Of a DNA stretch of 64,000 bases, positions 58,925 to 64,000 are shown in pieces. Every line of letters starts with the position of its first letter. The first letter of the stretch is position 1. The position numbers and the translations under genes were made by a program. A model generated the notes under the pieces. The model ran no database searches and was not told the origin of the DNA. It saw only the letters and a list, made by a program, of their open reading frames with translations. This DNA comes from Dactylosporangium sp040689395 (GTDB taxonomy: Bacteria; Actinomycetota; Actinomycetes; Mycobacteriales; Micromonosporaceae), in contig NZ_JBFAZX010000012.1 in the NCBI RefSeq assembly GCF_040689395.1, forward strand, positions 62,001 to 126,000, written 5' to 3'.

Positions 58925-59527
58925 TCAGAGCTGGGACTCGAAGTCGGCGGCCGACATCGGGGTGGAGAACATCGGGAAGTCGTACTTCAGGGCGTTGTCG
59001 TGCTCCTCCTGCGAGGTCGCCGCGACGCAGTCCTGCAGAGTGATCACCTGGTAACCGTGCTCGTAGCCGGTGCGCATGGTCGACTCGACGCAGCAGTTGG
59101 TCAGGAAGCCGCCCAGGGCGATCGTGGTGATGCCCTTGCTGCGCAGGATGAAGTCGAGGTTGGTGCTGGCGAACGTGTCCAGGCCGCGCTTGCCCTCCAC
59201 GATGATGTCGCCCGGCTGCGGGGCGAGCTCGTCGACGATCTGCGCGCCCCACCCGCCCTTGATGAACGCGTTGCCGTCCACGACGCCCTTGAGGATCCCG
59301 TACGGGTGCGAGGTGATCTCGTTGTAGCCCGGCGCGAAGGTGATGGGGGCGTGGACGATGGTCACTCCGGCCTCGCGGGCGGCGGCGACGACCCGGCGGG
59401 TGTTGGCGATCATGTCGGTCTTGTCCATGACGGCCTGGACGGCGCCGTGGAACGCACCGCCCTCCGAGACGAAGTCGTTCTGGTACTCGATGAGGACGAT
59501 GGCGGTCGTAGCGGGATCGATGGTCAT
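58925..59527 (-). CDS. Isochorismatase-family cysteine hydrolase
   Basis: A 200-residue enzyme with the Asp-Lys-Cys triad: Asp in IEYQNDF, Lys in VEGKRGLDTF and Cys in GFLTNCCVESTMR, preceded by the cis-peptide turn of the family. Hydrolyses amides or enol ethers of small molecules (nicotinamidase, carbamoyl-sarcosine or isochorismate type). ATG start at 59527. Divergent from purC. Confidence 0.95.
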   Translation of the reverse strand: MTIDPATTAIVLIEYQNDFVSEGGAFHGAVQAVMDKTDMIANTRRVVAAAREAGVTIVHAPITFAPGYNEITSHPYGILKGVVDGNAFIKGGWGAQIVDELAPQPGDIIVEGKRGLDTFASTNLDFILRSKGITTIALGGFLTNCCVESTMRTGYEHGYQVITLQDCVAATSQEEHDNALKYDFPMFSTPMSAADFESQL

Positions 59528-59610
59528 GCAGCCCTCCCACGGGAATCGTGATGAGTTTCACCCTACGCGGTGCGATCGGCGGTCCGATCAGTGCGCCGAG
59601 GCGGAGCCGA

Positions 59611-59616
59611 TAGGCT
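59611..59616 (+). promoter_or_regulatory. Probable -10 element of leaderless purC
   Basis: TAGGCT followed by seven bases and the GTG at 59624; no ribosome-binding site precedes that GTG. Confidence 0.5.
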
Positions 59617-59623
59617 GACCGGC

Positions 59624-60454
59624 GTGGAACTCCTGCACTCCGGCAAGGTCCGTGACGTCTACGCCGACGGCGACGACCTGATCCTGGTCGCCTCAGACCG
59701 CATCTCCGTATACGACGTGGTGCTGCCGACGCCGATCCCCGACAAGGGCGCCGTGCTCACCCGGCTGTCGCTGTGGTGGTTCGAGCAGCTCGCCGACATC
59801 GTGCCCAACCACGTGATCTCGGCGACGGACGTGCCCGCGGAGTTCGCCGGCCGGGCCATCCGCTGCCGCCGGCTCGCGATGCTGCCGGTCGAGTGCATCG
59901 CGCGCGGATATCTCACCGGTCAGGGCCTTTCGGAGTACAACTCCCACGGCGAGGTCGCGGGGGTGGTGCTGCCCGCCGGGCTCGTGGAGGGCTCGCGCCT
60001 GCCCGAGCCGGTCTTCACCCCGACGACCAAGGCGCCGATCGGCGAGCACGACGAGTTCGTCACGCTCGACGAGGTGCGCGAGCAGATCGGCAAGGACCTC
60101 GCGGACGAGCTGCGCGAGCTCACCCTGCGGGTGTATTCCCGCGGCGCGGCCATCGCCGCCGAGCGCGGGATCGTGGTCGCCGACACGAAGCTCGAGTTCG
60201 GCCGCGCCTCCGACGGCACGGTGGTGCTCGGCGATGAGGTGCTCACCCCGGACTCGTCGCGTTTCTGGCCGCTGGACCAGTGGGAGCCGGGCCGGGCCCA
60301 GTTCTCCTTCGACAAGCAAAGCGTGCGCGACTGGTCGCTGAGCAGCGGCTGGGACAAGACCGCGCCCGGGCCCGAGGTCCCGGACGACGTGGTCGCCCAG
60401 ACCCGGGCCCGCTACGTGGAGGTCTACGAGCGGCTCACCGGCACCGCCTGGTAG
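59624..60454 (+). CDS. purC: SAICAR synthetase (phosphoribosylaminoimidazole-succinocarboxamide synthase)
   Basis: A 276-residue enzyme of purine synthesis that joins CAIR and aspartate with ATP. Signatures: LLHSGKVRDVYADGDDLILV, ASDRISVYDVVLPTPIPDKG, LPVECIARGYLTGQGL and IVVADTKLEFG, DEVLTPDSSRFWP. GTG at 59624 gives the usual N-terminus; an earlier GTG at 59570 would add 18 atypical residues. Other pur genes are not in this window. Confidence 0.97.
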   Translation: MELLHSGKVRDVYADGDDLILVASDRISVYDVVLPTPIPDKGAVLTRLSLWWFEQLADIVPNHVISATDVPAEFAGRAIRCRRLAMLPVECIARGYLTGQGLSEYNSHGEVAGVVLPAGLVEGSRLPEPVFTPTTKAPIGEHDEFVTLDEVREQIGKDLADELRELTLRVYSRGAAIAAERGIVVADTKLEFGRASDGTVVLGDEVLTPDSSRFWPLDQWEPGRAQFSFDKQSVRDWSLSSGWDKTAPGPEVPDDVVAQTRARYVEVYERLTGTAW

Positions 60455-60460
60455 GCCGGC

Positions 60461-61387
60461 TCATCCCCCCAGGGGAGGCTCGTCACCGCGGGTGTGCTCG
60501 GCGAGGAAGCGCTCCAGCTCGGCGCCGATCTCGTCCGCGGTCGGTAGCGGCGCCGGAGAATCGGCCAGCAGGTTGTTGTTGCCGGCGCGGCCACGGGTGT
60601 AGGCGTCATACTGCTCCTCCAGCGCCCGCACCAGCGAGGCGGCCTCGTCGGCCTGGGCGATCTGCACGTCGATCTCCGCACGCACCGAGTCGGCCGCGGC
60701 GTGCAGTTCGTCCATCGGCACCCGCAGACCGGTCGCGTCGGCCAGGCAGGCCAGCAGCTTCTCGGCCGCCGCCGGGAACTCCGCCTGCGCGACGTAGTGC
60801 GGCACGTGGACCGCGAAGCCGAACGCGTCGCGGTCCTGCTGGCCGATGCGGAACTCGAGCAGGTTGCCCACGCTGCCGGGGACCTGGATCCGCTGCAGCC
60901 ACGGCTCGAAGCCCGTGATCAGGTCGCGGCTGGTGCCGTGCGCCGTCACGCCGGTCGGGCGGGTGTGCGGCACGGCCATCGGGATCGCGTTGAGCCCGAC
61001 GGTGGCGCGCACGTCGAAGCGCTCGATGAGCTCGAGCACCGCCGCGGTGAACCGCTCCCACTGCAGGTCGGGCTCGGGGCCGTCGAGCAGCAGGAACTCG
61101 GAGCCGGTCGCGTCGCGCAGCAGCCGCAGCAGCAACTGCGGCTGCTCGTAGTGCTCCCAGTGGTCCTCGACGAACAGCATCGCCGGGCGCCGGCTGCGGT
61201 AGTCGTAGAGCTGGTCGAGGTCGAACGTGGCGATCGTGCGCGGCGAGCCCACGCTGAGCAGGTGCTCCCGGGCGAGGCGGCTGGCGTTGCCGGCGTCGAC
61301 GAAGCCCGTCAGCGCGTGCACGAGCACCGGCCGGTCGACCGCCGGCAGATCGTCAGTGAGCTCGTAAAGTTCGCTGGGGTTCAGCAC
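60461..61387 (-). CDS. PAC2-family (proteasome assembly chaperone-like) protein
   Basis: A 308-residue cytoplasmic protein of PF09754 (LVHALTGFVDAGNASRLARE, FLLLDGPEPDLQWERFTAAV, GFAVHVPHYVAQAEFP), common in actinobacteria, where it may relate to the proteasome. The C-terminal third is Glu/Ala-rich helix. GTG start with a GGAGGAAGG site 12 nt upstream. Convergent with purC, six bases apart. Confidence 0.93.
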   Translation of the reverse strand: MLNPSELYELTDDLPAVDRPVLVHALTGFVDAGNASRLAREHLLSVGSPRTIATFDLDQLYDYRSRRPAMLFVEDHWEHYEQPQLLLRLLRDATGSEFLLLDGPEPDLQWERFTAAVLELIERFDVRATVGLNAIPMAVPHTRPTGVTAHGTSRDLITGFEPWLQRIQVPGSVGNLLEFRIGQQDRDAFGFAVHVPHYVAQAEFPAAAEKLLACLADATGLRVPMDELHAAADSVRAEIDVQIAQADEAASLVRALEEQYDAYTRGRAGNNNLLADSPAPLPTADEIGAELERFLAEHTRGDEPPLGG

Positions 61388-61447
61388 CGCAACGAGTCCC
61401 TTCCTCCGTTGAGTCGTGTTAGTCGTGCAACCCGTCAGTAGATCCGA

Positions 61448-62080
61448 TCATTCCATCCGGCTCACTCCATCCGACACGGCCCAGGGATTCATGAGGATCG
61501 CGTAGACGAGTTCGTCCACGGCCGGCGTCAGCGACGTGAACGACTGACCGGTGCCGGTGTACGGGTCGGACACCTGCAGCATCATCTCGTGGACGCCGCC
61601 CACCAGCGCGATCGCCAGCAGCGGCGACAGCCGCGGGATGGCCGGGTCGGCCGCGCGGCCCTCGTCCACCATCTTGACCAGCGCGTCGGCGAAGCGTCGT
61701 TGCATCTGCTGACGCAGCCGGAACGCCTTCGGGCCGGCCGCCTGGATCTCCACCAGCAGCGTGCGGGTCACCGCGGGCATGCTCTCCAGCGCGGTGAGAT
61801 ACGCGGTCACCCAGTTGTTGATCATTTCCTTCCACGGCCGGCCGCCCTCGCCCGCGGCGCCCCGCACGATGGCCAGCAGGCGCTCGCACCCCTGCTCGTA
61901 CAGGGCCATCAGGCAGGCCTCCTTGTCCGCGAAGTGCTCGTAGAACGTGCGCTTCGACACCCGGGCGTGCATGACGATGTCCGCGATCGTCGTGGCCGCG
62001 TAGCCTTTCCCGGCGATTGCCTCCGCCAGCCCGCCCGTGAGGTCCTGCCGCAGCTCCTCAGCGGTTCTGGTGCTCGTCAT
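61448..62080 (-). CDS. TetR-family transcriptional regulator
   Basis: A 210-residue repressor. N-terminal helix-turn-helix: GYAATTIADIVMHARVSKRT, FYEHFADKEACLMALY. The C-terminal ligand domain is divergent. Divergent from the SDR gene with an 83-bp spacer containing a palindrome, so it probably regulates that gene and itself. Confidence 0.94.
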   Translation of the reverse strand: MTSTRTAEELRQDLTGGLAEAIAGKGYAATTIADIVMHARVSKRTFYEHFADKEACLMALYEQGCERLLAIVRGAAGEGGRPWKEMINNWVTAYLTALESMPAVTRTLLVEIQAAGPKAFRLRQQMQRRFADALVKMVDEGRAADPAIPRLSPLLAIALVGGVHEMMLQVSDPYTGTGQSFTSLTPAVDELVYAILMNPWAVSDGVSRME

Positions 62081-62129
62081 GCGGCTGCCTCGCCCTTTCG
62101 CGACAATGTCTATGGGTGTTAGTTTGCCT

Positions 62130-62145
62130 GGTACTGAACGGTACC
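62130..62145. promoter_or_regulatory. Candidate TetR operator
   Basis: GGTAC-N6-GTACC palindrome in the spacer between the divergent TetR and SDR genes, 19 nt before the SDR start. Confidence 0.5.
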
Positions 62146-62163
62146 GCCGATTGGAGGACCCGC

Positions 62164-63051
62164 TTGAAGCGCAGCCTGTCCGGCCAGGTGGTGCTCGTCA
62201 CGGGCGCCGCGCGCGGCATCGGCGAACACACCGCCCGCGAGGCCGCCGCCCGCGGCGCCCGGCTCGCGCTGGTCGGCCTCGAACCGGAGCGGCTCGAGGC
62301 GCTGGCCGCGCAGCTCGACGCGGTCTGGTTCGCTGCCGACGTGACCGACCAGGCCAGTATGGCGGCCGCTGTCGAGGGGGTGCTCGACGCGTATGGGCGC
62401 ATCGACGCCGTCGTGGCCAATGCGGGCGTGGCCAGCCGCGGCACGGTGGCCACCGGCGCCGTCGAGGCCCTCGTGCGTACCGTCGAGGTGAACCTGATCG
62501 GCGTCATGCGCACCGCCACGGCGTGCCTGCCGCACCTCATCGCCGCGCGCGGGTACCTGCTCATCGTCTCCTCGGCGGCCTCGTTCGTCGCGCTGCCCGG
62601 GATGGCGCCGTACTGCGCGTCGAAGGCCGGCGTCGAGCACTTCGGCAACGCCCTGCGCGTTGAGGTCGCCCACCACGGCGTCGCGGTCGGCACCGCGCAC
62701 CCGTCGTGGGTCGACACCGACCTGGTCCGCGACGCCCAGGACGACCTGCCAGCCTTCAAGGACACGCTGCGCCGGCTCCCGCCCCCGCTGGGCTCCACCA
62801 CCTCGGTCGAGCGCTGCGCGGCCGCGTTCGCCGACGCCCTGGAGCGCCGCCGCCGCAAGGTGTTCGTGCCGCGCGGCGTGATGTTCGTGTACTGGCTGCG
62901 CACCTTCCTCGGCAGCCGCCTGGTGGAGAAGGTCATCGAGTCGCAGGCCCGGCGCAGCGTTCCGGTCATGGAGGAGCAGGTGCGCTCGCTGGGCCGCGGC
63001 TTCGGCGCGCACACCGTCACCGCGCTGCCCGAGCCGCCCTCGCCCGGGTAG
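62164..63051 (+). CDS. Short-chain dehydrogenase/reductase
   Basis: A 295-residue oxidoreductase. Cofactor motif TGAARGIG, structural motif NAG in VVANAGVAS, catalytic Ser in LLIVSSAASF and YCASK (Tyr-x3-Lys). The C-terminal extension with KVFVPRGVMFVYWLRTFLGS is like mycobacterial membrane-associated SDRs of lipid metabolism. TTG start at 62164 with GGAGGA six bases upstream; the longer frame from GTG 62116 lacks one. Probably repressed by the divergent TetR. Confidence 0.93.
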   Translation: MKRSLSGQVVLVTGAARGIGEHTAREAAARGARLALVGLEPERLEALAAQLDAVWFAADVTDQASMAAAVEGVLDAYGRIDAVVANAGVASRGTVATGAVEALVRTVEVNLIGVMRTATACLPHLIAARGYLLIVSSAASFVALPGMAPYCASKAGVEHFGNALRVEVAHHGVAVGTAHPSWVDTDLVRDAQDDLPAFKDTLRRLPPPLGSTTSVERCAAAFADALERRRRKVFVPRGVMFVYWLRTFLGSRLVEKVIESQARRSVPVMEEQVRSLGRGFGAHTVTALPEPPSPG

Positions 63052-63128
63052 ATCGCGCACGGCCACGACCGCTGAGCCCGCCGAGAGCGTCAGGCTAGGC
63101 ATGCCGGACGGACGCGCCCCGACCTCCG

Positions 63129-63400
63129 CTGGCCGGCACCGGGCTCGACAACGCCGCCAAGCTTGACCTGCTCGCGATCGTCGACGCGTACGCCGTCGGC
63201 AGTGCGCTGCGCGCCGCCAACGCCCGCGGCCTCGGCGAGACCGACCCGGCCGCGGTCGAGGCGATCGCCGTCTACGACATGCGCCAGCTGCGCACCGGCC
63301 GCTTCCCGCACACCACCGCGCTGCTCGCCGGCCGCGACCCGCGCGACGCCGAGGCGACCGGCCCGCCGGCGGACGAGGCCGTGCCCTTTGCCAGCCGTCG
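63129..63400 (+). pseudogene. Remnant of a TetR-family C-terminal domain
   Basis: The frame reads LAGTGLDNAAKLDLLAIVDA, YAVGSALRAANARGLGETDP, YDMRQLRTGRFPHTTALLAG, matching the effector-binding half of TetR/AcrR regulators of the TetR_C type. The DNA-binding half is missing and the frame then runs antisense into the next gene. A truncated relic. Confidence 0.7.
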
Positions 63401-63436
63401 GACCTCGCCCGACGGCTGGCCGGGGCGGGGCCGAGA

Positions 63437-64000
63437 TCAGGGGCGCGGGGACGCGAGGGCCGGGTGGCCGGTGATGTGGATGGCCTCGATCCACGACGGT
63501 GGCGTCGGAGGGTGCTCGCCGACCAGGCCGGCGATCAGGCGGCAGCCGGTCGGTTCGGCGGGCCAGGGGGTCACGCCGTCGGTGAGGACGACGATGATGT
63601 TCGGTGGGTCCGGCGCCGCGCGGGCGCGTTCGATGCCGACCCGCATGTCGGTGCCGCCGCCACCGCCGAGCTGGACCTGGTCGGCCTTCGTTACGCGGGT
63701 CACGGCGTGTACGTCAGCGTCGCACGCCAGCACCGACACGCGGTTGCCGCGGATGCCGACGGCGCGCAGCACGCCGGTCACCTCGCCGAGCGCGGCGCCC
63801 AGGTCGTCAGCGCTCATCGAGCCCGACGTGTCGATCACGATCGCCACGCGGGGGAGCGGGCGGCGCAGGCTGGGCAGCACCACGCCGGGGAGGGCGCCGC
63901 TGCGGCGACCGGGGCGCGCATACGTGTAGTCGACCGCCCCGCTGGCCCACGCCACCGCCTGCCGCAGCGCCCCGGTCAGCAGCCGCCGCCAGTCGATCAC
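63437..64000 (-). CDS. VWA-like domain protein, C-terminal part (cut by window edge)
   Basis: At least 187 residues. The metal-adhesion site is VIDTSGSMSADDLGAAL, with later loops GGGGGTDMRVGIERA and VLTDGVTPWP completing the MIDAS. The pattern fits VWA-like proteins of the DUF2201 group (about 400 residues, with an N-terminal peptidase-like domain), which usually work with a MoxR-type AAA ATPase encoded upstream, beyond this window. The visible GTG at 64000 is unlikely to be the real start. Confidence 0.85.
   Translation of the reverse strand: MIDWRRLLTGALRQAVAWASGAVDYTYARPGRRSGALPGVVLPSLRRPLPRVAIVIDTSGSMSADDLGAALGEVTGVLRAVGIRGNRVSVLACDADVHAVTRVTKADQVQLGGGGGTDMRVGIERARAAPDPPNIIVVLTDGVTPWPAEPTGCRLIAGLVGEHPPTPPSWIEAIHITGHPALASPRP

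Noticed and set aside
1..64000. tRNA or rRNA genes
   Set aside because: I looked for conserved T-arm words and CCA ends and found none that fold convincingly.

Overview
This 64-kb window is high-GC DNA dense with GTG starts, 1-14 bp gene overlaps and likely leaderless genes. It carries anti-sigma/ECF pairs, GntR and TetR regulators and a glutamine-dependent NadE. These traits point to a filamentous actinomycete, most plausibly Micromonosporaceae. That placement is inferred from gene content and style; no rRNA or tRNA gene is present to confirm it.

Layout. 0.0-4.5 kb: a sulfonate/taurine-type ABC operon (binding lipoprotein, ATPase, permease, flavin-dependent monooxygenase) diverges from a two-domain rhodanese; together they look like a sulfur-scavenging locus. 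4.5-21.6 kb: a looser accessory region with lower GC in places. It holds an unknown cytoplasmic protein, an ECF-sigma remnant, a secreted lamin-tail-domain protein, a 2074-residue secreted RHS/YD-repeat protein with an unusual cysteine-rich hydrophobic C-terminus and an overlapping membrane protein that may be its immunity partner, a tachylectin-like propeller fused to a dimethylformamidase-like domain, a DUF4262 protein and a GH16 glucanase. 21.7-33.6 kb: core and cell-envelope genes, including NadE-HIT, a PP2C phosphatase, GntR, a YcnI/VKOR/DUF929 copper and disulfide group, a Tat-exported cyclase, a cobalamin riboswitch driving CbtB-CbtA, FhuF, and an ECF sigma/anti-sigma pair.

33.7-37.6 kb holds the most intriguing cluster. 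Five tightly packed or overlapping genes encode a Ycf46-type AAA ATPase, a DUF1257 (Ycf35-like) protein, a DUF2997 protein, a membrane helix-hairpin-helix protein and a radical-SAM activase-like protein. The first two families are best known from cyanobacteria and plastids, and I know of no established biochemical role for this combination. It converges on a LutABC lactate-oxidation operon.

40-64 kb: an orphan SOS box, HD and phosphopantetheinyl transferase genes, a PaiB/FAD-oxidoreductase pair carrying a decayed in-frame tandem duplication, a polysaccharide pyruvyl transferase, a K+ channel, and a low-complexity stretch (47.7-49.95 kb) flanking an ECF sigma gene. Then come pirin, ROK kinase, a quinone-oxidoreductase-like protein, a two-component system beside an ABC exporter, isochorismatase-like hydrolase, PurC, PAC2, TetR/SDR and a truncated VWA protein. 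Several intergenic gaps carry short tandem repeats (periods 20, 24, 40, 45 and 61 bp).
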